A DNA stretch of 64,000 nucleotides from Solirubrobacterales bacterium (GTDB lineage: Bacteria; Actinomycetota; Thermoleophilia; Solirubrobacterales; Solirubrobacteraceae). Where the stretch lies: positions 62,001-126,000 of the forward strand of contig DAIDME010000089.1 of assembly GCA_027449125.1 (NCBI GenBank), given 5' to 3'. Below, piece by piece: positions 26,205-33,800 of this stretch. How positions within the stretch are numbered: the stretch's first letter is position 1; every line of letters starts with the position of its first letter. The translations under genes were made by a program, and so were the position numbers. The notes beneath the pieces are model-generated. The model was not told the origin of the DNA, made no database searches, and worked only from the letters and a program-made list of their open reading frames with translations.

Positions 26205-26222
26205 CTTTAGAAAGTGTAGTAG
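26205..26222 (-). promoter_or_regulatory. Promoter/operator motif of the CysO-activating gene
   Basis: On the minus strand CTACTACACTTTCTAAAG, -10-like TACACT at 26218-26213, giving a leader of about 34 bases that includes the GAGGAG ribosome site. Shared with cysM (15/18 identical) and trxB. Confidence 0.55.
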
Positions 26223-26293
26223 ACCCTGGATGGGGTTTTGCGGCGCGGTCGCCACCGGCGGCCGGCCGGCCCCGTGTCGCAGAGTTTGACCTG

Positions 26294-26333
26294 ATCTCGC
26301 GGCGATGTCACGAATCTCGCGGCGATGTCACGA
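26294..26333. repeat. Perfect 20-bp tandem duplication over a gene start
   Basis: The 20-mer ATCTCGCGGCGATGTCACGA occurs twice in direct succession (26294-26313, 26314-26333). Each copy contains an ATG. The first ATG (26305) opens the 267-aa frame; the second (26325) reads only five codons to a stop. Confidence 0.95.
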
Positions 26334-27108
26334 ACCGCTTAACCTGACTTCCATCCGCGCCCCCGCCGACCAGATCCTCGCGCCGGCCTTCCCGCCGCGC
26401 CTGCCGTGGTTCAACACCAAGCCGCTGCCGATGCATCAGCAGCGGGGCCGGCCCGTGCTGATCGAGTTCTGGGACTTCTGCCGCCCCAACTCCATCCGCA
26501 CGCTGCCATACGTGAGGGCCTGGCACAGCCGCTACCGCGACCTGGGCCTGCGGGTGATCGGGGTGCACTCGGCCGGCTTCGAGGTCAGCGAGGATCCCGA
26601 GGCGGTGGCGGAAGCGGTGACGCGGCTTGGCATCGAGCACCCGGTGGTGGTGGACGTCGGCGACCAGATCTGGCAGGCCTACGACAACCCCGGCTGGCCC
26701 ACCCGCTACCTGTGGAACGGCGATGGGCGCCTGTTCGAGTACCACTTCGGCGAGGGCGGCTACCAGGAGACGGAAGCGGCGATCCAGGAGCTGCTGGGCG
26801 TGAGCCGCGAGCCCGTCGCCCCGCTGCGGCCCGAGGACGCGCCCGGGGCCGTCCTCGAGCCGCAGACCGAGGACGTGACCGGTTTCTACAGTGGCCCCTA
26901 CGAGGCAGGAGGCGTCTGGGGAGTCCTCAGCGGCCACGGCGAGGCGACCGCCAACGGACGCACGCTCCGGGTGCAGGCGCCGGGCGCCTACGAGCTCATC
27001 TCGCACCCCCGCCACACGCGCGCGACGCTCGAGCTGAGCGTCACGCACGGGGTCGAGGTGCACGCTGTGTGCTTCACGCCCGGGCTGGCCGGCCCGGGCG
27101 TGAGCTGA
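26305..27108 (+). CDS. Thioredoxin-fold protein resembling the DipZ/TlpA C-terminal region, with Cys-x-x-Asn
   Basis: A 267-aa soluble protein. Residues about 45-170 look like a TlpA/redoxin domain: PVLIEFWDFCRPNSIRTLPYVRAW followed by GLRVIGVHSAGFEV. The active site reads Cys-Arg-Pro-Asn where DipZ-type proteins have Cys-x-x-Cys, so the resolving cysteine is missing. Residues about 190-265 (FYSGPYEAGGVWGVLSG, ending HAVCFTPG) resemble the DipZ C-terminal beta domain. There is no signal peptide or membrane part, hence likely cytoplasmic. It is divergent from the CysO-activating gene. It could act as a 1-Cys peroxide- or thiol-exchange protein; function unproven. Confidence 0.7.
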   Translation: MSRISRRCHEPLNLTSIRAPADQILAPAFPPRLPWFNTKPLPMHQQRGRPVLIEFWDFCRPNSIRTLPYVRAWHSRYRDLGLRVIGVHSAGFEVSEDPEAVAEAVTRLGIEHPVVVDVGDQIWQAYDNPGWPTRYLWNGDGRLFEYHFGEGGYQETEAAIQELLGVSREPVAPLRPEDAPGAVLEPQTEDVTGFYSGPYEAGGVWGVLSGHGEATANGRTLRVQAPGAYELISHPRHTRATLELSVTHGVEVHAVCFTPGLAGPGVS

Positions 27109-27138
27109 AGCGCGACCCCGTGGCGGCGGGCGGCGGGG

Positions 27139-27810
27139 CTAGCTCAGGAAGCCGAGCTTGGTCAGCGTCGCGGCCGCCTGACCGGCCGTGATCGCCTTGG
27201 GGCCGAAGGGCGGCAGCACGGCGTTTCCGTGCGGCAGCAGCGCGTCCAGGAAGGAGTAGTGGGTCGCTTCGTTGGCCGCGACACCCGCCGCGGTCACCTT
27301 GAGCTCCTCCGAGTTGAACTCCTTGACCGCACCCATGTAGGTGGCGACGAACGCCTCCTCGAGCGCGACTCCGGTCCTTGCGAGCGCGAGCTTGCTGGCG
27401 ACGTACTTGCCGGGCACGGTCAGCTTGAAGCCCGTGGGCGTGTACTTCATGCCCAGCGCCTTGGCCCACGCGTCGCGGTGCGCCACCTCGTCCCGGTAGG
27501 CCGCCTCGAAGTAGCCGCGGTTGCCCGGGTCGAGCTTCAGCTTCGCGAAGTACGTGCTGAGGATGGCTCCGTAGACGGTCACCGCCAGGCTCTCGGCGAT
27601 GTAGCCCGTCTGCAGCACCGTGATGTCGGTCTTGGTGGTCTTGGCAAACGCCACGCCCTCCATCGAGGCGAGCACGCCGCCGCCCGCAACCAGCATCACG
27701 CTGCCCTTGGCGGCGTTGCGGATGAAGCTCGCCCGGCTCATGCCGCCTGCGCGTGCCTCGGGCGCCTCGGTCATCTCGGTCACCTCGTTCACCTCGTTCA
27801 CTTCGGTCAT
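27139..27810 (-). CDS. Ferritin-like domain protein with N-terminal export signal
   Basis: A 223-aa protein. The first 24 residues are a repeat-rich acidic head (EVNEVNEVTEMTEA), then MSRASFIRNAAKG plus a hydrophobic core to about residue 56, resembling a Tat-like or anchored signal with the cleavage after AFA. The rest is a four-helix ferritin-like domain (YIAESLAVTVYG, EVAHRDAW, EEAFVATYMG, EATHY) where spaced Glu/His may bind iron. AGGAG lies 8 bases before the ATG. It could be a periplasmic iron- or peroxide-handling protein. Confidence 0.75.
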   Translation of the reverse strand: MTEVNEVNEVTEMTEAPEARAGGMSRASFIRNAAKGSVMLVAGGGVLASMEGVAFAKTTKTDITVLQTGYIAESLAVTVYGAILSTYFAKLKLDPGNRGYFEAAYRDEVAHRDAWAKALGMKYTPTGFKLTVPGKYVASKLALARTGVALEEAFVATYMGAVKEFNSEELKVTAAGVAANEATHYSFLDALLPHGNAVLPPFGPKAITAGQAAATLTKLGFLS

Positions 27811-28074
27811 AGCTGTCTCCTGTTCGATCGTTTCCGACTTCTGCGGCTATGTGGTCAATACGCAGGCGGCGCCGCCGCGGATCAGCCCGGCGCCCAGGTC
27901 CAGGCGCGGTGCTGCTTTGTCCGGGCGGCGGTCTGGCCTGGTGTCCCGTCGCGAGCCGCGCGCGTGGTGGGCGGCGCCAGCGCCGGGGCCGCCTGCGACG
28001 GCGCCGGCGCCCGTTGGGAGCCGCCTGCGCAGGCGCATCGCCTGCGCGGCCGGCCGGCCGGCCGGCCGGCGCCT
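27811..28074. other. Intergenic spacer, very GC-rich, with GGCC microsatellite
   Basis: No gene is supported in this 264-base stretch. It holds short palindromes (for example GCCTGCGCAGGC) and 5.75 copies of GGCC at 28048-28070. The ferritin-like gene's promoter presumably lies in the first bases; a -35/-10 pair is not obvious. The stretch continues into the repeat element at 28075. Confidence 0.7.
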
Positions 28075-28184
28075 GTCAGGATGCACAAACTGAACGCGCG
28101 TCTGCCAGTTTGCTCACTTGGTCATGCAGATCGCGACCTTTTTGAGCAAACTGGCCGCGGCCATGCCAGTTTGTGCATCCTGAC
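28075..28184. repeat. Hairpin-rich inverted-repeat element, copy A (110 bp)
   Basis: Perfect 18-bp terminal inverted repeats, GTCAGGATGCACAAACTG at 28075-28092 and its complement at 28167-28184. Inside is a second perfect 13-bp inverted repeat (28104-28116 with 28143-28155), so the whole element folds as one long nested hairpin. Its half TGAGCAAA..CAGTTTGTGCAT..CTGAC matches the same part of copy B. No transposase or clear target-site duplication is seen. It lies in the gap upstream of the metallophosphoesterase stop. Confidence 0.75.
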
Positions 28185-28261
28185 ATCCTCTCGGCGCCGA
28201 GCCAGCGCCCGCACGCCCGCACGCAGCACCCCGCATGCCAGCACTGGAGCCGGCCGGCTCG

Positions 28262-29263
28262 TCAGCGACGGCCGCGGCCGTCCAGCAGGTTCACGAGACG
28301 TGGGGGGCCCTCGTCGTCGAGCTCGACGGCGAAGCCCGGGCGGTAGGGGCTCGACGGAGTCAGCGCGAAACGCTCGTTGACCCAGCAGCCGGTGTTGAGG
28401 AGCAGCGTTCCGGAGGGCGTGCGCCACTCGCCGGGATCGTCGCCCGGCAGCGGCCCGGCTCGGTGGGAGTGGCCAAAGAGCGCGTAGCGCGGCTCGAGGG
28501 CGAGCGTGGAGAGCACCTGGCCGTAGGCGACGAGCGCGGCACGCGTCAGCTGCGCGTCGGAGAGGTCACCCGTGAGCGGGCCGAGGCCGAGACGCCCCAG
28601 CGCCGCCACCACCGCCCTCACGCCGGCCTCGAGCACGAAGGTCTCGAGCCAGTTTCCGCTGCGGATCCGCTTGAACAGGCGCATGCTGGCGCCGCCCTCC
28701 TGCGCGTCGACCTCACCGTCACCGTTCTCAGCGATCGCGAACATCCACGCGTAGATCGGCGAGAGGACGCGCTCGTAGTCGGTCCAGCTCGAGATCGCAG
28801 ACGCCGGCAGCTTGATCATCCGTGCCATCGCGCCCGCGGCGAGGCGCTCGAAGGCTGGCGTCGTGGTGTGGCGATCCAGGTAGTGGCCGTGGTGGGCGTA
28901 GACGTCGTCGCGCAGCCACACGCCCGGGTAAGCGAAGCGGACCGAAGCGCCGCCGCCGGCCAGCATGCCCTCGATCTCCGCGACCGCGGCTGGCCGTGCG
29001 CGCAGCTGGTGGTCGTGGTTGCCGAACATGTAGACCACCTCGCGGCCGGGGCCGAGACAGGCCGCCAACTGCGGCAAGACGCCCGCGGCGGCTGCGAGCG
29101 AGTCCTGAATCGGGCGCTCGCGCAACTCGACGATGTCGCCCAACAAGACCAGCCGGTCAGTGGGCTCGAGCGCGCTCGCGAGGGCGTCGAGGGCGGGGGC
29201 GTCGAGGTGCGTCCGGCCGTGGCCGGCGCCGATGTGCAGGTCCGAGACGACGAGGGTCCGCAA
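28262..29263 (-). CDS. Calcineurin-like metallophosphoesterase
   Basis: A 333-aa protein with the full di-metal site: SDLHIGAGH (residues 7-15), LLGDIVEL (about 40), FGNHDHQ (about 81), YAHHGHYLD (about 122) and FGHSHRAG (about 265). The arrangement resembles UDP-2,3-diacylglucosamine hydrolase-like and other phospho(di)esterases; the substrate is not predictable, since this lineage lacks lipid A. The start is 3 bases downstream of the ispH stop, so both probably share one transcript. Confidence 0.88.
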   Translation of the reverse strand: MRTLVVSDLHIGAGHGRTHLDAPALDALASALEPTDRLVLLGDIVELRERPIQDSLAAAAGVLPQLAACLGPGREVVYMFGNHDHQLRARPAAVAEIEGMLAGGGASVRFAYPGVWLRDDVYAHHGHYLDRHTTTPAFERLAAGAMARMIKLPASAISSWTDYERVLSPIYAWMFAIAENGDGEVDAQEGGASMRLFKRIRSGNWLETFVLEAGVRAVVAALGRLGLGPLTGDLSDAQLTRAALVAYGQVLSTLALEPRYALFGHSHRAGPLPGDDPGEWRTPSGTLLLNTGCWVNERFALTPSSPYRPGFAVELDDEGPPRLVNLLDGRGRR

Positions 29264-29266
29264 GCG

Positions 29267-30214
29267 CTATGCGAGTGCTTGACGGATGGGCTTGGGGAGC
29301 ATGAAGCGGGTGTCCTCGCGAACCACATCGAGCTCTGAGACATCCATGGTGCCGCGGGCCCGGAAGAAATCAACGAGCCGCTGGACCAGTTCCTCGGGCG
29401 CGCTGGCACCAGAGGTGATACCCACCGTGCGCACGCCGTCGAGCCACTGCTCCTGCACCTGGGACTCGTTGTCGATCAGGTGCGCCTCAGCGCCGAGCTC
29501 GCGCGCGACCTCGACCAGGCGGTTGGAGTTGGACGAGTTGGCGCTGCCGATCACGAGCACCAGATCGCAGCAGGCGGCGAGCTCTTTGACGGCAGCCTGC
29601 CGGTTGGTCGTCGCATAGCAGATGTCGTCGGTGCGCGGTCCCACGATCGCGGGGAAACGCTCGCGCAGGCGCTCGATGATCGCGCGGGTCTCGTCCACGC
29701 TGAGCGTGGTCTGCGAGATGTAGGCGACGTGCTCGGGATCCGGCACGGTGAGCACGTCCACGTCCTCCTCGCTCTGCACGAGCACGATCCGGTCAGGCGC
29801 TTCGCCCATCGTCCCCTCGACCTCCTCGTGGCCGGCGTGGCCGATCATCACGATCGTGTAGCCCTGGGCAGCGAAACGCAGCGCCTCGCGGTGTACCTTG
29901 GTCACCAGCGGGCAGGTGGCGTCGATCACGTTCAGCCGGCGGTGCTGGGCGTTCTCGCGCACGCTCGGCGCCACCCCGTGGGCCGAGAACACGGCGGTCG
30001 CGCCGATCGGCACCTCCGACTCGGACTCGACGAAGACCGCTCCGCGCTCGCGCAGTTGCTCGACGACGAACTTGTTGTGGACGATCTCCTTGCGCACGTA
30101 CACGGGCGCGCCGTGCAGGTCGAGGGCATGCTCGACGGTCTGCACAGCGCGGTCAACGCCGGCACAGTACCCGCGAGGGGATGCAAGCAGCAGCTTCTCT
30201 GGCGTTCGTGCCAT
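29267..30214 (-). CDS. ispH: 4-hydroxy-3-methylbut-2-enyl diphosphate reductase
   Basis: Last step of the MEP isoprenoid pathway, giving IPP and DMAPP; 315 aa from the ATG at 30214 (MARTPEKL). The three Fe-S cysteines are present in SPRGYCAGVDRA, IDATCPLVTK and DDICYATTNRQ, together with the catalytic ITSGASAPE segment and the proton-relay Glu in HEEVEGTMGE. An upstream in-frame start at 30244 would add 10 residues and is less likely. The gene is divergent from the WS/DGAT gene over 83 bases. Confidence 0.96.
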   Translation of the reverse strand: MARTPEKLLLASPRGYCAGVDRAVQTVEHALDLHGAPVYVRKEIVHNKFVVEQLRERGAVFVESESEVPIGATAVFSAHGVAPSVRENAQHRRLNVIDATCPLVTKVHREALRFAAQGYTIVMIGHAGHEEVEGTMGEAPDRIVLVQSEEDVDVLTVPDPEHVAYISQTTLSVDETRAIIERLRERFPAIVGPRTDDICYATTNRQAAVKELAACCDLVLVIGSANSSNSNRLVEVARELGAEAHLIDNESQVQEQWLDGVRTVGITSGASAPEELVQRLVDFFRARGTMDVSELDVVREDTRFMLPKPIRQALA

Positions 30215-30297
30215 CCGGGCATGCAAGTTTAGACCGCAGATCACTGCCTACCCTTAGCGGAGCCTCAATCTACGCCCCGCACGTGGAAGGACCTGCC

Positions 30298-31722
30298 GTG
30301 ACCCGGCGGCACCTCGATCGGTTGACTTCGACAGACGCCTCGTTCCTGCAACGGGAGACCGCCAGCGCCCACATGCACATCGGCGGCCTGCTGCTGTTCG
30401 AGGGTCCAGCGCCGGCGCTCGGGGCGCTCCGCAATCACGTACGCCGGCGCCTGCACCTCGTTCCGCGCTACCGCCAGAAGCTCGTCTTTCCGCCCCGCGG
30501 CGGTGGCCGGCCGCTGTGGATCGACGACCCCGAGTTCGAGCTCGAATGGCACGTGCGCCAGGCGTCGCTGCCGGCACCGGGCGACGAGGACCTGCTGACG
30601 GAGCTGGCGGCGGATATCGCCTCGCGTCCGCTCGACCGTCGCCGGCCACTGTGGGAGCTCTGGCTCGTCGACGGGATGCGGCCGGCGACAGGCGCAACCG
30701 TCGAGCGGTTCGCGATGGTCGCCAAGCACCACCACGCGCTCGTGGACGGGATCTCCGGGGTTGACCTGGCAACCGTCCTCCTGGATCTCACGCCAGAGCC
30801 GCCGCGTCCGGACACGACAGGCCTGCGGCCGTGGCGGGCGCAGCGGCCGCCGGACTCGCTCGAGCTGCTGTGCGCCGGGGTCCGAGACGGCATGCGTGCG
30901 GCGATCAGCCTGACGACCTTGACGGCCCGTGCGCTCGCCACGCCCCGGCGCAGCGCCACCGCGCTGAGTGAAGCCGGAACGGGGCTGAGCGCGCTGCTGG
31001 CGGAACTGGGAAGGCCAGCTCCCAGAACGCCGCTCAACGTTCCGATCGGGCCGCAACGGCGGCTGCGCGTCGTCAGCCAGCGACTCGACGACTACCGGGC
31101 GATCAAGAGCTCCGCCGGGGTGAGCGTCAACGACGTCGTGCTGACGGTCGTGGCCGGCGCGGCGGGCGAGTGGCTGCGCTCGCGGGCTTACGACACCGAT
31201 GGCCTCGAGCTGCGAGCGCTGGTACCCGTCTCACTGAGAGCGGCCGAGGAGCGCGGCACTCTCGGTAACCGGCTGGCGCTGATGCGGGGCCCGCTGCCGG
31301 TGGGAATCACCGACCCGGTGCGCAGGCTGCGCACCGTGAGCCGCGCGATGGACGGACTCAAGCGCTCCAAGCAGGCGGTCGGCGCTGCCGCGCTGGCGGC
31401 GATGAGCGACAGGCTGCCGCCGGCCGTGCTGGCGCAGGCCTCGCGCCTGCAGTTCTCGCCCTGGCTGTTCAACCTGCTGGTGACCAACGTCCCAGGCCCA
31501 CAGGTGCCGCTCTACATCATGGGAAAGCGCCTGACGGATCTGATTCCCGTGGCCTTCCTGCCCGCGGGTCACGCGCTCGCGGTGGCGGTCATGTCCTACG
31601 ACGGGCGGATCGCGTACGGGCTGCTGGGCGATCATGCCTCGCTGCCCGACATGGACGTGCTCGCCGGCGGCATCGATCAGTCTCTGGCGCAGCTGTATGA
31701 CGCGGTTGGCGCGCTGGCCTGA
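30298..31722 (+). CDS. Wax ester synthase/diacylglycerol acyltransferase (WS/DGAT)
   Basis: Acyl-CoA-dependent transferase of 474 aa making triacylglycerols or wax esters. The catalytic HHxxxDG motif appears as KHHHALVDGIS (about residue 145). Other family blocks are the start RHLDRLTSTDASFLQRET, the GVSVNDVVLTVVAGA region and the C-terminal LLVTNVPGPQVPLY. The GTG at 30298 has AAGGA 7-8 bases upstream. Unlike many actinobacteria with many copies, only this one is seen here, isolated between ispH and the SufT-like gene. Storage lipid formation is the inferred role. Confidence 0.93.
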   Translation: MTRRHLDRLTSTDASFLQRETASAHMHIGGLLLFEGPAPALGALRNHVRRRLHLVPRYRQKLVFPPRGGGRPLWIDDPEFELEWHVRQASLPAPGDEDLLTELAADIASRPLDRRRPLWELWLVDGMRPATGATVERFAMVAKHHHALVDGISGVDLATVLLDLTPEPPRPDTTGLRPWRAQRPPDSLELLCAGVRDGMRAAISLTTLTARALATPRRSATALSEAGTGLSALLAELGRPAPRTPLNVPIGPQRRLRVVSQRLDDYRAIKSSAGVSVNDVVLTVVAGAAGEWLRSRAYDTDGLELRALVPVSLRAAEERGTLGNRLALMRGPLPVGITDPVRRLRTVSRAMDGLKRSKQAVGAAALAAMSDRLPPAVLAQASRLQFSPWLFNLLVTNVPGPQVPLYIMGKRLTDLIPVAFLPAGHALAVAVMSYDGRIAYGLLGDHASLPDMDVLAGGIDQSLAQLYDAVGALA

Positions 31723-31999
31723 GACGAGCTCGGTGGTTTAGCCGCGACTATCGCGGGTAGCAAGTGTTTACCAGGCACAATGCAGGGACTCGCGTAGCGA
31801 AGCTCCTGCAGCATCCGCCCGTCCACACCGGGTCGCGGTCCGCCCCCCTGAGCCACGACCCGGAGGGTGCGAGCAACAGTCGGGCGGGGTCCTCAAGGGG
31901 CCCCGCCCGACTCGTTCTTTCGCGGAGCGCGCGCTCCGCGCGAGGCTCATGCGGGACGAGGCGCAGTCCCGCCGGAGCACCAGGCGCCCATGCGGCGCC
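31723..31999. other. Convergent intergenic gap with terminator
   Basis: No gene is supported in this 277-base gap between the WS/DGAT stop and the SufT-like stop. It holds the strong hairpin at 31878-31912 and a second palindrome just after it (GCGGAGCGCGCGCTCCGC, 31922-31939). It contains no tRNA that I can fold by eye. Confidence 0.6.
31878..31912. terminator. Rho-independent-like terminator for WS/DGAT (and convergent SufT-like gene)
   Basis: A perfect 12-bp stem, AGTCGGGCGGGG (31878-31889) with its complement (31901-31912), an 11-base loop and a short T-containing tail (CGTTCTTT) on the plus strand. It is the best terminator in the window. Confidence 0.75.
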
Positions 32000-32299
32000 T
32001 CAGAACCCCAGCGCGAACTTGGCGTCTTCGCTCATCAGCTCGGGCGACCAGGGTGGCGTGAAGACCAACTCCGACTCGACGGCGCTGACACCGTCGATCT
32101 CGCCCACGTACTCGCGGATCTGCTCCTCCACCTGAGGCCCGATCGGACAGCCCGGCGTGGTCAGCGTATAGGTGACCTTGACGGCGCCCGTAGCGTCGAT
32201 CTCCACCCCATAGACCAGTCCCAACTCGACGAAATCGAGCCCCAGCTCGGGATCGATGACCTCACGCAGGGCATCGTTTACCTCATCAACAGTGACCAT
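32000..32299 (-). CDS. MIP18/SufT-like iron-sulfur assembly protein (DUF59)
   Basis: A 99-aa DUF59 domain protein. Family features are VIDPELGLDFVELGLVYGVEI and the conserved Cys in TTPGCPIGP. Homologues SufT/MIP18/PaaD assist maturation of Fe-S proteins. The usual suf operon neighbours are absent. It starts 46 bases from the divergent STAS gene and ends facing WS/DGAT. Confidence 0.9.
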   Translation of the reverse strand: MVTVDEVNDALREVIDPELGLDFVELGLVYGVEIDATGAVKVTYTLTTPGCPIGPQVEEQIREYVGEIDGVSAVESELVFTPPWSPELMSEDAKFALGF

Positions 32300-32345
32300 A
32301 TCCAGCAGTTTACGGGCGTTTCGCCGTATTGAGCCAAAGTTAAGG

Positions 32346-32708
32346 TTGCGTTACCGCCGGTTGGTTTTGTACCTTTCGCGAATCATCGAGTTCGCGGACA
32401 ACCCGCCGGTGCTGCTGTGCGCCGGAGACGAGGACCGGAGCACTCAGAGCCTCCGGCGCCGTGCGCTCGTGCTCGCCTTCCGCGCCTCGAGCGACGTGCT
32501 GGTGGACATGCGTGACCTGGCCTTTGCCGACATGACGCTCATCCTCGACCTGGCGACACTCTCGCATCGCCTGCGCCGCCGCGGCCGACGCCTGCTCCTG
32601 CACGCCCCGCAGCCGCAGATCATGCAACTGATCGAGGTGGCCGGACTCGACCGCCTGCCCGGCGTCGAGATGGCCGCCGAGGGTTGCGCCGCGCCGGCCG
32701 TGGCCTGA
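32346..32708 (+). CDS. STAS-domain protein (anti-sigma-factor-antagonist-like)
   Basis: About 120 aa, with start uncertain: TTG codons at 32346, 32361 and 32367 are in frame and none has a convincing ribosome site. The core matches the STAS fold (VLVDMRDLAFADMTLILDLATLSHRLRRRGRRLLLHAP), with the Asp/Met pair at the place of the phosphorylatable Ser in SpoIIAA; the Ser itself is not obvious. The tail LIEVAGLDRLPGVE is typical of STAS ends. It could regulate a sigma factor or a transport protein. Confidence 0.6.
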   Translation: MRYRRLVLYLSRIIEFADNPPVLLCAGDEDRSTQSLRRRALVLAFRASSDVLVDMRDLAFADMTLILDLATLSHRLRRRGRRLLLHAPQPQIMQLIEVAGLDRLPGVEMAAEGCAAPAVA

Positions 32709-33076
32709 GAGCAAGACCTCGCCCCGAGCGCGCTCCAGGTGCGCCGTCGCTGCGTCGGCGCCACAGACCATCTGCCAAGCGTCGCGCGTCCGCGGTGCTG
32801 GCACCCGCAAGCAAGCTTAAATGCGAAAAGTGCGGGGATCAGATGCCAGTTGTTGCATCTGATCCCCAAAAACGTGCACTTTCTGAGCAAAGTGCCACCC
32901 GGGCGCACAGTTTGTGCATTCTGACTGCCTGGTGCAAGCTGCACGGTAGCTAAAGCCCGGGCCGCACGCCGAGCCACGGCACGACAGACCCGGTCCGTAG
33001 CCGGCTCGCGGCCCGTAGCCCCCTCCCGCCCCGGCCCGCGGCCACCGACAGGCTGCCGGACTGTCGGTATTGAGCA
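32709..33076. other. Intergenic region holding repeat copy B
   Basis: The 368 bases between the STAS gene and the convergent GNAT gene carry copy B of the hairpin element and GC-rich flanks with no gene. Confidence 0.6.
32802..32934. repeat. Hairpin-rich inverted-repeat element, copy B (about 133 bp)
   Basis: Ends with the imperfect inverted arms CACC...TTAAATGCG and GTGCATTCTGACTGCCTGGTG. Inside is a perfect 13-bp stem (32834-32846 with 32855-32867, core GGGGATCAGATGC) followed by AAAAAC, then a 7-bp stem (GCACTTT 32876-32882 with AAAGTGC 32889-32895). Over about 120 bp it aligns to the reverse complement of copy C with few differences, including a long central identity. Homology to C continues about 25 bp past the right arm (GGTGCAAGC-GCACG). 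Confidence 0.8.
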
Positions 33077-33736
33077 TCACGGATGAGCCGCGGACCTCAG
33101 CATCGGCCAGACCGGAGGTCCGCCGCCCGGTAGCGTGAGGATGCCGGTGTGTCTGAAGCCGAGCCGCTCGTACAACGCAGCGTTGCGTTCGCTGCTGGCT
33201 TCGAGGTAGGCCGGCAGCTCTGCCCGGTCCGTCTCGTCGAGCACCGCCCGCATGAGCGCAGTTCCCAGTCCCTGGCCCTGAAGAGCGGTTCGCACTCCCA
33301 CCCAGCGCACGTAGAAATGCGGCTCGTGCGGGTGTCGCTCCTGCAGCGCCTGTTGCACGCGCCCGGCGCGTGCCAGCCGCATCCCGAACGCACGCGCCCA
33401 TCTGAGCGCCTCCGTGAGCTCGACAGAAGCTGGGGTCTCCCAGGTTCCGGGCGCAAGCACGCACACCACGCCGTCGTACTGCGCCGTTGTCCAGACCGCA
33501 CCGCCGTGGCGCAGCACATAGAGCTGTAGCTCAGCGCCAAACATGATGCGCAACCGTGCCCGGAACCGTGGGCCGCCCGGCAGCGCCCACCTGCACACCG
33601 GGTCCTCGGTGAACGCATCGGCCAGCGAACGCGCCAGCTGCGGGACCTCGTCGGGGCCTGCAAGCCGCAGCGCGGGCTGCCAGCCCCCGCGCCCTGCAGC
33701 TGCCGGATTTGATTGAGCGTATGGCTGTTGCACCAC
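33077..33736 (-). CDS. GNAT-family acetyltransferase
   Basis: 219 aa with the GNAT motif A RWVGVRTALQGQGLGTALM (about residues 140-158) and the typical end ERNAALYERLGFRHTGI. N-terminal region resembles the longer acetyltransferases that have a helical head. The start GTG at 33736 has AGGGAG 8 bases upstream; an in-frame ATG further out at 33800 would run across the divergent promoter and is unlikely. It is divergent from a TetR regulator, which probably controls it. Confidence 0.8.
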   Translation of the reverse strand: MVQQPYAQSNPAAAGRGGWQPALRLAGPDEVPQLARSLADAFTEDPVCRWALPGGPRFRARLRIMFGAELQLYVLRHGGAVWTTAQYDGVVCVLAPGTWETPASVELTEALRWARAFGMRLARAGRVQQALQERHPHEPHFYVRWVGVRTALQGQGLGTALMRAVLDETDRAELPAYLEASSERNAALYERLGFRHTGILTLPGGGPPVWPMLRSAAHP

Positions 33737-33780
33737 GGTTACGACTCCCTGAGGTTCTAAGCAATAGTTATACGTTGTCT

Positions 33781-33793
33781 TATACAATGTATA
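33781..33793. promoter_or_regulatory. Candidate TetR operator
   Basis: The perfect palindrome TATACAATGTATA lies 8 bases upstream of the tetR start in the divergent gap, with another TATAC half-site at 33769-33773. The whole gap is unusually AT-rich for this genome. By the usual arrangement of TetR regulators it would control both genes. Confidence 0.5.
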
Positions 33794-33800
33794 GAACATC

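Noticed and set aside
28048-28070. GGCC microsatellite next to repeat copy A
   Set aside because: A simple GC-rich slippage tract; no evidence that it belongs to the element.
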